From Streptomyces sp. 130 (lineage in GTDB: Bacteria > Actinomycetota > Actinomycetes > Streptomycetales > Streptomycetaceae): 64,000 nucleotides of DNA. A program made the position numbers and the translations under genes. The stretch is taken from assembly GCF_007096885.1 (NCBI RefSeq), contig NZ_VJNO01000017.1, positions 1 through 64,000 of the forward strand. Reading direction: 5' to 3'. The notes below the pieces were generated by a model that searched no databases, had not been told where the DNA came from, and worked only from the letters and a program-made list of their open reading frames with translations. Below are positions 51,662 to 60,175 of the stretch, one piece after another. The first letter of the stretch is position 1, and every line of letters begins with the position of its first letter.

Positions 51662-52716
51662 CGCGCAGGCTGCGGGAGCAGGACGCGGCGGCGGCCGGCG
51701 GCCGGCGGTGGGGGCGGAAGAAGCGGGCGCCGGAGCCGGCGCTCCCGCCCGGCTGGCGCACCGGACCCGCGTGGCAGGAGATGAACGGGCGACGCAACCG
51801 GCTCCGGGCGGTGCGCACGGTGTCCGTGCTGGCGCTCGTCGCCGGGGTCGCCGTGGTCGCCGTACGGCCGTCGCTGCTGCTCGACCGGCTCCCCGGCCAC
51901 CGCGCCGATGCCGGGGCCGGAGTCGCGGCCTCGCCGCTGCCCGCCGAGACGGTGCGGCCGTCCGTCGCCCCCGTGGACCAGGCGGGCCTGCCCGACCGTG
52001 CGCACCCGTTCCGGGGGTCGCCCGCCGAGCGGTGGGCCTCCGGGGCCGATGGCATCGTGCTGCCGGAGGCGAAGGCGACGGGCGGGATGAGCGAGGCGGA
52101 CGTGGCGCTCGCGCTGCGGCTGACCAAGGAGTTCCTGGTCGGCACCAATCTGGACCCGGCCGTGCTGCGCGGCGGGCAGCCCACCGCCGCGATGGCCCTG
52201 CTCGACCCGGAACAGCGGGACGGGCTGCCGGAGCTGCGACGCGCTCTGCGCGACCCGGACGAGCGACACGACCCGCTGGACCTGGTGACCCGCTTCGACC
52301 CGGACGAGGCGGTCCCGGTCGGCGACGTGGTCCGGGTGCGGGGGCGTATGACGTTCGGCGCGGGCGAGGGCGGCGAGGTCCGGGTGCACGCGGACTACAC
52401 CTTCGTCTACCCGCTGGTCCGGGCGGACGGGGACGGTGGCGTGTCGCGGACGATCGTCCGCCGGGACCTGACGGCGTCCCTGCTCGACCCGGCCCGGTGG
52501 CAGGCGACACGGGGCAAGCTCGACCTCACCGAGTACGCCGGCGAGTACTCCAACAGTGCGTGCGGCGTGTACGACGGGTACTTCCACCCCGTGTTCGCGG
52601 GCAGCGGGACGGCCTCCGCCCCGGCCACCGGTCCCGCGGTCGACCCGTACGACCGCAGCCGGACCGTGCGGGGTGCGGAGGAGTACGAGGGCTGCGGGAC
52701 CGCCACCCGCACCTGA
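51655..52716 (+). CDS. Membrane-anchored protein of unknown function
   Basis: This 353-residue protein has a basic N-terminus, one membrane helix (about residues 47-70, including LALVAGVAVVAV), and an extracytoplasmic domain of some 280 residues with regularly spaced beta strands and a C-terminal Cys pair (NSACGVYDGYFHP, EYEGCGTATRT). ATG 51655 or GTG 51658 are possible starts. I recognise no family. It lies directly upstream of the S10 operon leader. Confidence 0.65.
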   Translation: MVTRRLREQDAAAAGGRRWGRKKRAPEPALPPGWRTGPAWQEMNGRRNRLRAVRTVSVLALVAGVAVVAVRPSLLLDRLPGHRADAGAGVAASPLPAETVRPSVAPVDQAGLPDRAHPFRGSPAERWASGADGIVLPEAKATGGMSEADVALALRLTKEFLVGTNLDPAVLRGGQPTAAMALLDPEQRDGLPELRRALRDPDERHDPLDLVTRFDPDEAVPVGDVVRVRGRMTFGAGEGGEVRVHADYTFVYPLVRADGDGGVSRTIVRRDLTASLLDPARWQATRGKLDLTEYAGEYSNSACGVYDGYFHPVFAGSGTASAPATGPAVDPYDRSRTVRGAEEYEGCGTATRT

Positions 52717-52751
52717 GGGGCCGATCCGGGGCCCCCGACCCGCGCCCGCGT

Positions 52752-52779
52752 TTGAGCATCCACTCGCGCGGGGTAAGAT
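52752..52779 (+). promoter_or_regulatory. Predicted S10 operon promoter
   Basis: TTGAGC (52752-52757) and TAAGAT (52774-52779) have a 16-bp spacer, about 360 bp before rpsJ. Confidence 0.45.
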
Positions 52780-53052
52780 CCTCGGCCCGATTGGCCAGGC
52801 TCACAGCCCGTATGGCACACTAGCCAGGTTGCTCGGTTGAGTGTCAATGCTGCGCGCCTCCCGCCGGGAGGACCGGAAGCGAGTCCCACAGTACTCGTCG
52901 GCCCCATGCGGGCCGGACGTACGGGAATCTTCCGGGAAGCGTAAGTGGGGCACCGGCCAGGCACCCGGTGGGGTTTCACCCCCGGCAGCGTGGTCTTCGG
53001 CCCGCACCCCCTTGGTTGGGAAATCCTTCGGGACTTCTGCGTAGAGGGGATG

Positions 53053-53077
53053 CGACACGCCCGACCGCGTGGGTCGG
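53053..53077 (+). promoter_or_regulatory. Leader hairpin element shared with rpsL
   Basis: This is the same 25-nt block as at 24566-24590 with one change (A to G). It includes the perfect stem CCCGACC-GCGT-GGGTCGG and ends 62 nt before the rpsJ start. Confidence 0.6.
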
Positions 53078-53139
53078 AGGCGGAGTTACCGAACCCCGGG
53101 TTCCAGAGCGTTAGACGAGAGACAGGACTACTAGTAGCC

Positions 53140-53448
53140 ATGGCGGGACAGAAGATCCGCATCCGGCTCAAGGCCTACGACCACGAGGTCATCGACTCCT
53201 CGGCGAAGAAGATCGTCGAGACGGTGACCCGCACTGGTGCGTCGGTCGCGGGCCCGGTGCCGCTGCCCACTGAGAAGAACGTGTACTGCGTCATCAAGTC
53301 GCCGCACAAGTACAAGGACTCTCGCGAGCACTTCGAGATGCGCACGCACAAGCGCCTCATCGACATCCTCGACCCCACCCCGAAGACGGTTGACTCGCTG
53401 ATGCGTCTCGACCTGCCGGCTGGCGTCGACATCGAGATCAAGCTCTGA
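53140..53448 (+). CDS. rpsJ: 30S ribosomal protein S10
   Basis: The 102-residue S10 (NusE) is also the NusA/NusG-linked antitermination factor. It reads MAGQKIRIRLKAYDHEVIDS with the typical PLPTEKNVYCVIKSPH. ATG 53140 fits its usual length. It is the first gene of the S10 operon. Confidence 0.97.
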   Translation: MAGQKIRIRLKAYDHEVIDSSAKKIVETVTRTGASVAGPVPLPTEKNVYCVIKSPHKYKDSREHFEMRTHKRLIDILDPTPKTVDSLMRLDLPAGVDIEIKL

Positions 53449-53462
53449 GGGGACGGGCCGAG

Positions 53463-54107
53463 ATGAGCAAGAACATCAAGGGCGTCCTGGGCGAGAAGCT
53501 CGGCATGACCCAGGTCTGGGACGAGAACAACCGGGTCGTCCCGGTGACCGTCGTCAAGGCCGGTCCGTGCGTCGTGACGCAGGTCCGTACGAACGACAGC
53601 GACGGCTACGAGTCGGTGCAGATCGCCTTCGGCGAGATCGACCCGCGCAAGGTGAACAAGCCCCTCAAGGGCCACTTCGCCAAGGCCGACGTCACCCCGC
53701 GCCGCCACCTGGTGGAGATCCGTACCCCTGACGCGAGCGAGTACACGCTCGGCCAGGAGATCAATGCCGAGGTGTTCGAGTCCGGCGTCAAGGTCGACGT
53801 CACGGGCAAGAGCAAGGGCAAGGGCTTCGCCGGTGTCATGAAGCGTCACAACTTCCGGGGCCTCGGCGCCGGTCACGGCGTGCAGCGCAAGCACCGTTCC
53901 CCCGGTTCGATCGGTGGCTGCGCCACCCCTGGGCGTGTCTTCAAGGGCATGCGCATGGCCGGTCGGATGGGTAACGAGCGCGTCACCACCCAGAACCTGA
54001 CCATCCACGCGGTTGACGCGGAGAAGGGTCTGCTGCTCATCAAGGGCGCGGTCCCCGGTCCGAACGGCGGCCTCGTCCTGGTCCGTACCGCGGCCAAGGG
54101 GGCTTGA
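53463..54107 (+). CDS. rplC: 50S ribosomal protein L3
   Basis: The 214-residue L3 binds the peptidyl-transferase region. The conserved FRGLGAGHGVQRKHRSPGSI and GRMGNERVTTQNL are visible. It is 14 bp after rpsJ. Confidence 0.97.
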   Translation: MSKNIKGVLGEKLGMTQVWDENNRVVPVTVVKAGPCVVTQVRTNDSDGYESVQIAFGEIDPRKVNKPLKGHFAKADVTPRRHLVEIRTPDASEYTLGQEINAEVFESGVKVDVTGKSKGKGFAGVMKRHNFRGLGAGHGVQRKHRSPGSIGGCATPGRVFKGMRMAGRMGNERVTTQNLTIHAVDAEKGLLLIKGAVPGPNGGLVLVRTAAKGA

Positions 54108-54111
54108 GGTA

Positions 54112-54759
54112 ATGAGCACCATTGACATCCTTTCGCCGGCAGGCGACAAGGCCGGTACCGTCGAGCTCCCCGCGGAGATCTTCGACGCGAAGACCAGCGT
54201 TCCGCTGATCCACCAGGTCGTCGTCGCACAGCTGGCAGCTGCCCGTCAGGGCACGCACAAGACCAAGTCCCGTGGCGAGGTCCGCGGTGGTGGGCGCAAG
54301 CCGTACCGCCAGAAGGGCACCGGCCGCGCGCGCCAGGGTTCGACCCGTGCGCCGCAGTTCGTCGGCGGTGGCGTCGTCCACGGCCCGCAGCCGCGTGACT
54401 ACTCGCAGCGCACCCCGAAGAAGATGAAGGCCGCCGCCCTCCGCGGTGCCCTCTCCGACCGGGCGCGTCACTCCCGTATCCACGTCGTCACCGGCGTGGT
54501 CGAGGGTGGGATCTCCACCAAGGCCGCCAAGACGCTGTTCGGCAAGATCTCGGAGCGCAAGAACCTGCTCCTGGTCGTCGACCGCAACGACGAGGCCGCG
54601 TGGCTCTCCGCACGCAACCTGCCCCAGGTGCACATCCTGGAGCCGGGCCAGCTGAACACGTACGACGTGATCGTCTCTGACGACGTGGTCTTCACCCAGG
54701 CCGCCTTCGAGTCCTTCGTGTCTGGCCCCCAGACCGAGACCGAAGGGAGCGACGCCTGA
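54112..54759 (+). CDS. rplD: 50S ribosomal protein L4
   Basis: The 215-residue L4 has the tentacle loop GGRKPYRQKGTGRARQGS lining the exit tunnel. In other bacteria it represses its own S10 operon. ATG 54112 lies 4 bp after the L3 stop, and its stop overlaps rplW by one base. Confidence 0.97.
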   Translation: MSTIDILSPAGDKAGTVELPAEIFDAKTSVPLIHQVVVAQLAAARQGTHKTKSRGEVRGGGRKPYRQKGTGRARQGSTRAPQFVGGGVVHGPQPRDYSQRTPKKMKAAALRGALSDRARHSRIHVVTGVVEGGISTKAAKTLFGKISERKNLLLVVDRNDEAAWLSARNLPQVHILEPGQLNTYDVIVSDDVVFTQAAFESFVSGPQTETEGSDA

Positions 54760-55082
54760 TGAGCGAGGCGACCGTTACCAGCAAGACCTACTCCGACCCG
54801 CGCGACGTTCTCGTCAAGCCGGTTGTCTCGGAGAAGAGCTACGCGCTGCTCGACGAGAACAAGTACACGTTCATCGTCGCGCCGGGCTCCAACAAGACCC
54901 AGATCAAGCAGGCCGTCGAGGCGGTCTTCTCGGTCAAGGTCACCGGGGTCAACACGATCAACCGCCAGGGCAAGCGCAAGCGCACCCGCACCGGTTTCGG
55001 CAAGCGCGCCGACACGAAGCGCGCCATCGTGACCCTCGCTGAGGGCGACCGTATCGACATCTTCGGCGGCCCGACCTCCTAG
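54759..55082 (+). CDS. rplW: 50S ribosomal protein L23
   Basis: The 107-residue L23 is part of the docking site for trigger factor and SRP near the tunnel exit. DVLVKPVVSEKSYALLDENK and RQGKRKRTRTGFGKR are typical. It is coupled to rplD by TGATG. Confidence 0.97.
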   Translation: MSEATVTSKTYSDPRDVLVKPVVSEKSYALLDENKYTFIVAPGSNKTQIKQAVEAVFSVKVTGVNTINRQGKRKRTRTGFGKRADTKRAIVTLAEGDRIDIFGGPTS

Positions 55083-55120
55083 TGAGGCCGAGTCGTCCGG
55101 AATCGGACGAGGACTGAGAA

Positions 55121-55957
55121 ATGGGTATCCGCAAGTACAAGCCGACGACCCCGGGCCGTCGTGGCTCCAGCGTCGCCGACTTTGTCGAGATCACGCGGTC
55201 CACGCCGGAGAAGTCGCTGGTCCGCCCCCTGCACAACAAGGGCGGCCGTAACAACACCGGTCGTGTGACCGTTCGCCACCAGGGTGGTGGCCACAAGCGC
55301 GCCTATCGCGTGATCGACTTCCGTCGTCACGACAAGGACGGCGTGCCGGCCAAGGTCGCGCACATCGAGTACGACCCCAACCGCACCGCGCGCATCGCGC
55401 TCCTGCACTACGCGGACGGCGAGAAGCGCTACATCATCGCGCCGCGCGGCCTGACGCAGGGCGACCGTGTCGAGAACGGCCCGGCCGCCGACATCAAGCC
55501 CGGCAACAACCTGGCGCTGCGCAACATCCCGGTCGGTACGACCATCCACGCCATCGAGCTGCGGCCCGGCGGCGGCGCGAAGTTCGCCCGCTCCGCGGGT
55601 GCCTCCGTGCAGCTGCTGGCGAAGGAGGGCACCATGGCCCACCTTCGTATGCCGTCGGGTGAGATCCGCCTGGTCGACGCCCGCTGCCGCGCCACCATCG
55701 GCGAGGTCGGCAACGCCGAGCAGTCGAACATCAACTGGGGCAAGGCCGGCCGCATGCGGTGGAAGGGCGTCCGCCCGACCGTCCGTGGTGTCGTCATGAA
55801 CCCGGTCGACCACCCGCACGGTGGTGGTGAGGGCAAGACCTCCGGTGGCCGTCACCCGGTTTCGCCGTGGGGTAAGAAGGAAGGTCGTACTCGTTCGCCC
55901 AAGAAGGCGTCGAACAAGTACATCGTCCGCCGCCGCAAGACGAACAAGAAGCGCTAG
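55121..55957 (+). CDS. rplB: 50S ribosomal protein L2
   Basis: The 278-residue L2 is required for subunit joining and peptidyl transfer. Its signature NPVDHPHGGGEGKTSGGRHP contains the essential His. It lies between rplW and rpsS. Confidence 0.98.
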   Translation: MGIRKYKPTTPGRRGSSVADFVEITRSTPEKSLVRPLHNKGGRNNTGRVTVRHQGGGHKRAYRVIDFRRHDKDGVPAKVAHIEYDPNRTARIALLHYADGEKRYIIAPRGLTQGDRVENGPAADIKPGNNLALRNIPVGTTIHAIELRPGGGAKFARSAGASVQLLAKEGTMAHLRMPSGEIRLVDARCRATIGEVGNAEQSNINWGKAGRMRWKGVRPTVRGVVMNPVDHPHGGGEGKTSGGRHPVSPWGKKEGRTRSPKKASNKYIVRRRKTNKKR

Positions 55958-55969
55958 GAGCGGGTTTAG

Positions 55970-56251
55970 ATGCCGCGCAGTCTCAAGAAGGGGCCCTTCG
56001 TCGACGGCCACCTCGCCAAGAAGGTGGACGCACAGAACGAGGCAGGCACCAAGAACGTCATCAAGACCTGGTCCCGTCGCTCGATGATCGTCCCGGCCAT
56101 GCTGGGTCACACCATCGCGGTGCACAACGGCAAGATCCACGTCCCGGTGTTCGTCACCGAGTCGATGGTCGGCCACAAGCTCGGCGAGTTCTCGCCGACT
56201 CGCACCTTCCGCGGCCACGTCAAGGACGACCGGAAGTCGAAGCGCCGCTAA
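55970..56251 (+). CDS. rpsS: 30S ribosomal protein S19
   Basis: The 93-residue S19 binds the 16S 3' domain with S13. It reads MPRSLKKGPFVDGHLAKKVD, ending in FSPTRTFRGHVK; the sequence is complete. Confidence 0.97.
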   Translation: MPRSLKKGPFVDGHLAKKVDAQNEAGTKNVIKTWSRRSMIVPAMLGHTIAVHNGKIHVPVFVTESMVGHKLGEFSPTRTFRGHVKDDRKSKRR

Positions 56252-56291
56252 CGCGGAGTGACTGACTATGACTTACACCGAAGGGACAACC

Positions 56292-56639
56292 ATGGAAGCC
56301 AGGGCCCAGGCGCGGTACATCCGCGTCACGCCCATGAAGGCCCGCCGCGTGGTGGACCTCATCCGTGGCATGGACGCCACGGAGGCTCAGGCGGTCCTGC
56401 GTTTCGCCCCGCAGGCCGCGAGCGTGCCGGTCGGCAAGGTGCTGGACAGCGCCATTGCCAACGCCGCACACAACTACGACCACACCGACGCCTCTTCGCT
56501 GGTCATCAGCGAGGCGTACGTGGACGAGGGCCCGACCCTGAAGCGGTTCCGTCCGCGCGCCCAGGGCCGTGCCTACCGGATCCGTAAGCGGACCAGCCAC
56601 ATCACCGTGGTCGTCAGCAGCAAGGAAGGAACCCGGTAA
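56292..56639 (+). CDS. rplV: 50S ribosomal protein L22
   Basis: The 115-residue L22 has an extended loop in the exit tunnel near erythromycin. The start at 56292 (MEARAQARYIRVTPMKARR) follows AAGGGA; an ATG at 56268 would add eight residues. The tail GRAYRIRKRTSHITVVV is conserved. Its stop overlaps rpsC. Confidence 0.94.
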   Translation: MEARAQARYIRVTPMKARRVVDLIRGMDATEAQAVLRFAPQAASVPVGKVLDSAIANAAHNYDHTDASSLVISEAYVDEGPTLKRFRPRAQGRAYRIRKRTSHITVVVSSKEGTR

Positions 56640-57475
56640 TGGGCCAGAAGGTAAACCCGCACGGGTTCCGGCTCGGCATCACCACGGACTTCAAGTCCCG
56701 CTGGTACGCCGACAAGCTGTACAAGGACTACGTCAAGGAAGACGTCGCCATTCGTCGCATGATGACGAAGGGCATGGAGCGCGCCGGTATCTCGAAGGTT
56801 GAGATCGAGCGCACCCGCGACCGCGTCCGCGTGGACATCCACACCGCTCGTCCGGGCATCGTCATCGGCCGCCGCGGCGCCGAGGCCGACCGCATCCGCG
56901 GCGAGCTGGAGAAGCTGACCGGCAAGCAGGTCCAGCTGAACATCCTCGAGGTCAAGAACCCCGAGGTGGACGCTCAGCTGGTGGCCCAGGCCGTCGCCGA
57001 GCAGCTCTCCTCCCGCGTCTCCTTCCGTCGTGCCATGCGCAAGAGCATGCAGAGCACGATGAAGGCCGGCGCCAAGGGCATCAAGGTCCAGTGCGGTGGC
57101 CGCCTCGGCGGCGCCGAGATGTCCCGCTCGGAGTTCTACCGCGAGGGCCGTGTGCCCCTGCACACGCTCCGCGCGAACGTCGACTACGGCTTCTTCGAGG
57201 CCAAGACGACCTTCGGCCGCATCGGCGTGAAGGTCTGGATCTACAAGGGCGACGTCAAGAACATCGCCGAGGTCCGCGCCGAGAACGCTGCTGCCCGTGC
57301 GGGCAACCGCCCGGCCCGTGGCGGCGCTGACCGCCCGGCCGGCCGCGGTGGCCGTGGTGGCGAGCGTGGCGGCCGCGGCCGCAAGCCGCAGCAGTCGGCT
57401 TCGGCCGCCGAGGCCCCCAAGGCCGAGGCGACCGCCGCTGCTCCGGCTGCTGAGAGCACCGGAACGGAGGCCTGA
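56639..57475 (+). CDS. rpsC: 30S ribosomal protein S3
   Basis: The 278-residue S3 helps form the mRNA entry site. It has a KH domain (GIVIGRRGAEADRIRGEL) and an S3 C-terminal domain. The last 65 residues are a Gly/Arg then Ala/Glu-rich tail, usual in Streptomyces. Confidence 0.97.
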   Translation: MGQKVNPHGFRLGITTDFKSRWYADKLYKDYVKEDVAIRRMMTKGMERAGISKVEIERTRDRVRVDIHTARPGIVIGRRGAEADRIRGELEKLTGKQVQLNILEVKNPEVDAQLVAQAVAEQLSSRVSFRRAMRKSMQSTMKAGAKGIKVQCGGRLGGAEMSRSEFYREGRVPLHTLRANVDYGFFEAKTTFGRIGVKVWIYKGDVKNIAEVRAENAAARAGNRPARGGADRPAGRGGRGGERGGRGRKPQQSASAAEAPKAEATAAAPAAESTGTEA

Positions 57476-57480
57476 CCGAA

Positions 57481-57900
57481 ATGCTGATCCCCCGTAGGGT
57501 CAAGCACCGCAAGCAGCACCACCCGAAGCGCAGCGGCATGTCCAAGGGTGGCACGCAGGTTGCGTTCGGCGAGTACGGCATCCAGGCGCTGACCCCGGCG
57601 TACGTGACGAACCGTCAGATCGAGTCCGCTCGTATCGCCATGACGCGTCACATCAAGCGTGGCGGCAAGGTCTGGATCAACATCTACCCGGACCGTCCCC
57701 TGACGAAGAAGCCGGCCGAGACCCGCATGGGTTCCGGTAAGGGTTCGCCGGAATGGTGGATCGCCAACGTCAAGCCCGGACGCGTCATGTTCGAGCTGTC
57801 GTACCCCAACGAGAAGATCGCCCGTGAGGCGCTGACCCGTGCGGCCCACAAGCTGCCGATGAAGTGCCGGATCGTCAAGCGCGAGGCAGGTGAAGCGTGA
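57481..57900 (+). CDS. rplP: 50S ribosomal protein L16
   Basis: The 139-residue L16 lies near the A and P sites, where orthosomycins bind. It has LIPRRVKHRKQHHPKRSG and RMGSGKGSPEWWIANVKPG. Its stop overlaps the rpmC start. Confidence 0.97.
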   Translation: MLIPRRVKHRKQHHPKRSGMSKGGTQVAFGEYGIQALTPAYVTNRQIESARIAMTRHIKRGGKVWINIYPDRPLTKKPAETRMGSGKGSPEWWIANVKPGRVMFELSYPNEKIAREALTRAAHKLPMKCRIVKREAGEA

Positions 57901-58124
57901 TGTCGGCCGGTACCAAGGCGTCCGAGCTGCGCGAGCTGGGCAACGAGGAGCTCCTCAACAAGCTCCGCGAGGCCAAGGAAGAGCTGTTCAACCTCCGCTT
58001 CCAGGCGGCGACGGGCCAGCTCGAGAACCACGGTCGGCTCAAGTCCGTCCGTAAGGACATCGCCCGGATCTACACCCTGATGCGCGAGCGCGAGCTCGGT
58101 ATCGAAACGGTGGAGAGCGTCTGA
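57900..58124 (+). CDS. rpmC: 50S ribosomal protein L29
   Basis: The 74-residue two-helix L29 sits at the tunnel exit. It contains ELGNEELLNKLREAKEELFN and LRFQAATGQLENHGRL. ATG 57900 overlaps the L16 stop (TGATG). Confidence 0.96.
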   Translation: MSAGTKASELRELGNEELLNKLREAKEELFNLRFQAATGQLENHGRLKSVRKDIARIYTLMRERELGIETVESV

Positions 58125-58408
58125 TGAGCGAGAACACTGTGACTGAGACCAAGACCGAGCGCGGCTTCCGCAAGACCCGCGAGGGCCTCGTCGTCAGCGA
58201 CAAGATGGACAAGACCGTCGTCGTCGCCGTCGAGGACCGCGTCAAGCACGCGCTGTACGGCAAGGTCATCCGCCGTACGAACAAGCTCAAGGCCCACGAC
58301 GAGCAGAACTCCGCCGGTGTCGGCGACCGTGTCCTCCTGATGGAGACCCGGCCGCTGTCCGCCACCAAGCGGTGGCGCATCGTCGAGATCCTCGAGAAGG
58401 CCAAGTAA
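58124..58408 (+). CDS. rpsQ: 30S ribosomal protein S17
   Basis: The 94-residue S17 OB-fold protein contains GLVVSDKMDKTVVVAVEDR. It is the last gene of the canonical S10 operon; two hairpins follow before rplN. Confidence 0.97.
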   Translation: MSENTVTETKTERGFRKTREGLVVSDKMDKTVVVAVEDRVKHALYGKVIRRTNKLKAHDEQNSAGVGDRVLLMETRPLSATKRWRIVEILEKAK

Positions 58409-58410
58409 TT

Positions 58411-58482
58411 CCTGAGGGGGCTTCCCCTCAGGTCAGTTCCGCCAGGCTCGGCAGGGGCGCCCGTTGTCACGGGGCCCCTGCC
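58411..58482 (+). terminator. Two hairpins at the S10/spc operon boundary
   Basis: CCTGAGGGG-GCTT-CCCCTCAGG (58411-58432) is a perfect 9-bp stem. A second stem, GGCAGGGGCGCCC / GGGGCCCCTGCC (58450-58482), follows. Neither has a T tract, so they may be attenuators or processing signals between the S10 and spc operons. Confidence 0.5.
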
Positions 58483-58511
58483 GGGAACCGGCAGACGATC
58501 AGGAGATAGAC

Positions 58512-58880
58512 GTGATCCAGCAGGAGTCGCGACTGCGTGTCGCCGACAACACGGGTGCGAAGGAAATTCTCACCATCCGTGTTCTCGGTGGCTCGGGTCG
58601 CCGCTACGCGGGCATCGGTGACGTCATCGTCGCCACCGTCAAGGACGCGATCCCCGGTGGCAACGTGAAGAAGGGTGACGTCGTCAAGGCGGTCATCGTT
58701 CGCACCGTCAAGGAGCGTCGTCGCCAGGATGGCTCGTACATCCGCTTCGACGAGAACGCCGCCGTCATTCTGAAGAACGACGGCGACCCCCGCGGCACCC
58801 GTATCTTCGGCCCGGTGGGCCGTGAGCTGCGCGAGAAGAAGTTCATGAAGATCATCTCGCTCGCGCCGGAGGTGCTGTAA
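58512..58880 (+). CDS. rplN: 50S ribosomal protein L14
   Basis: The 122-residue L14 forms an intersubunit bridge. It begins MIQQESRLRVADNTGAKEIL and ends SLAPEVL. The GTG 58512 follows AGGAGA. First gene of the spc operon. Confidence 0.97.
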   Translation: MIQQESRLRVADNTGAKEILTIRVLGGSGRRYAGIGDVIVATVKDAIPGGNVKKGDVVKAVIVRTVKERRRQDGSYIRFDENAAVILKNDGDPRGTRIFGPVGRELREKKFMKIISLAPEVL

Positions 58881-58882
58881 GC

Positions 58883-59206
58883 ATGAAGATCAAGAAGGGC
58901 GACCTGGTACAGGTCATCACCGGCAAGGACAAGGGCAAGCAGGGCAAGGTCATCGTGGCCTACCCCGCTCAGGACCGCGTCCTCGTCGAGGGTGTCAACC
59001 GGGTCAAGAAGCACACCAAGGCCGGCCAGACCGCTCGCGGTTCGCAGACCGGTGGCATCGTGACGACCGAGGCCCCGATCCACGTCAGCAACGTGCAGCT
59101 GGTTGTTGAGAAGGACGGCAAGAAGGTCGTTACTCGCGTCGGCTACCGCTTTGACGACGAGGGCAACAAGATCCGTGTTGCCAAGCGCACCGGTGAGGAC
59201 ATCTGA
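58883..59206 (+). CDS. rplX: 50S ribosomal protein L24
   Basis: The 107-residue L24 contains the KOW motif IKKGDLVQVITGKDKGKQGK. It initiates 50S assembly. Two bases separate it from rplN, and it overlaps rplE by 1 bp. Confidence 0.97.
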   Translation: MKIKKGDLVQVITGKDKGKQGKVIVAYPAQDRVLVEGVNRVKKHTKAGQTARGSQTGGIVTTEAPIHVSNVQLVVEKDGKKVVTRVGYRFDDEGNKIRVAKRTGEDI

Positions 59207-59763
59207 TGACTACCACCACCGCGCCGCGTCTCAAGACGCGCTACCGCGAGGAAATCGCCGGCAAGCTGCGTGAGGAGTTCTCCTACGAGAACGTCATGCA
59301 GATCCCCGGTCTGGTCAAGATCGTGGTCAACATGGGTGTGGGCGACGCCGCCCGCGACTCCAAGCTGATCGACGGCGCCGTGCGCGACCTCACCACGATC
59401 ACCGGTCAGAAGCCGGCCGTCACCAAGGCCCGCAAGTCGATCGCGCAGTTCAAGCTGCGCGAGGGGCAGCCGATCGGCTGCCACGTCACCCTCCGCGGTG
59501 ACCGCATGTGGGAGTTCCTGGACCGTACGCTGTCGCTCGCGCTGCCGCGTATCCGTGACTTCCGCGGCCTGTCGCCCAAGCAGTTCGACGGCCGTGGCAA
59601 CTACACCTTCGGTCTCACGGAGCAGGTCATGTTCCACGAGATCGACCAGGACAAGATCGACCGGGTCCGGGGCATGGACATCACCGTGGTCACCACGGCG
59701 ACCAATGACGACGAGGGTCGTGCCCTCCTTCGTCACCTCGGCTTCCCGTTCAAGGAGAACTGA
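59206..59763 (+). CDS. rplE: 50S ribosomal protein L5
   Basis: The 185-residue L5 binds 5S rRNA. It contains the signature MQIPGLVKIVVNMGVGDA and ends in a typical GFPFKEN. Confidence 0.97.
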   Translation: MTTTTAPRLKTRYREEIAGKLREEFSYENVMQIPGLVKIVVNMGVGDAARDSKLIDGAVRDLTTITGQKPAVTKARKSIAQFKLREGQPIGCHVTLRGDRMWEFLDRTLSLALPRIRDFRGLSPKQFDGRGNYTFGLTEQVMFHEIDQDKIDRVRGMDITVVTTATNDDEGRALLRHLGFPFKEN

Positions 59764-59765
59764 CC

Positions 59766-59951
59766 GTGGCGAAGAAGGCTCTGATCGCTAAGGCCGCCCG
59801 CAAGCCGAAGTTCGGCGTCCGGGGTTACACCCGCTGCCAGCGCTGCGGCCGGCCCCACTCCGTCTACCGCAAGTTCGGCCTGTGCCGCGTGTGCCTTCGT
59901 GAGATGGCTCACCGCGGCGAGCTGCCGGGCGTGACCAAGAGCTCCTGGTAA
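59766..59951 (+). CDS. rpsN: 30S ribosomal protein S14, zinc type
   Basis: The 61-residue type Z S14 has two Cys pairs (CQRC and CRVC) forming a zinc ribbon, and starts at GTG 59766. It is the zinc-containing form, unlike the Zur-regulated C-minus paralogues that Streptomyces often carry elsewhere. Confidence 0.96.
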   Translation: MAKKALIAKAARKPKFGVRGYTRCQRCGRPHSVYRKFGLCRVCLREMAHRGELPGVTKSSW

Positions 59952-60175
59952 TTCTCCTCCGCCCTCTGGGCGTTGGGAATCACCGGAGACTCTCGGTAAG
60001 CATCTGGTCGGCAGGAGCCCGGCCCCGCATGCCGTAGGCTTGCAGGGTTGGGCGCCTGCCGCCCATGACCGACTTACTACGCCGTAGGTCCCCGCACCGC
60101 ACCCGTCCCGCCTCTGAGCGGGGAGAGGGATGGCGCATACAGGAAACCCCGGCGAGAGAGGCCGAAGGCCAACTC
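59952..60175 (+). other. rpsN-rpsH intra-operon gap with promoter candidate
   Basis: A 224-bp gap interrupts the spc operon. It contains TTGGGA (59973-59978) and TAAGCA (59997-60002) with an 18-bp spacer, so rpsH and downstream genes may have an internal promoter. No gene was seen. Confidence 0.4.

Larger units (their letters stand above)
52717..53139 (+). other. S10 operon upstream region (423 bp)
   Basis: No gene was found. It holds a predicted promoter (52752-52779), a weaker second candidate (TTGGCC 52791-52796 / CACACT 52816-52821, 19-bp spacer), a long leader with GC-rich stems, and the element shared with the rpsL leader. Confidence 0.6.

Noticed and set aside
29110..52716. Prophage or ICE
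   Set aside because: No integrase, portal, terminase, relaxase or transposase was recognised in the accessory interval.
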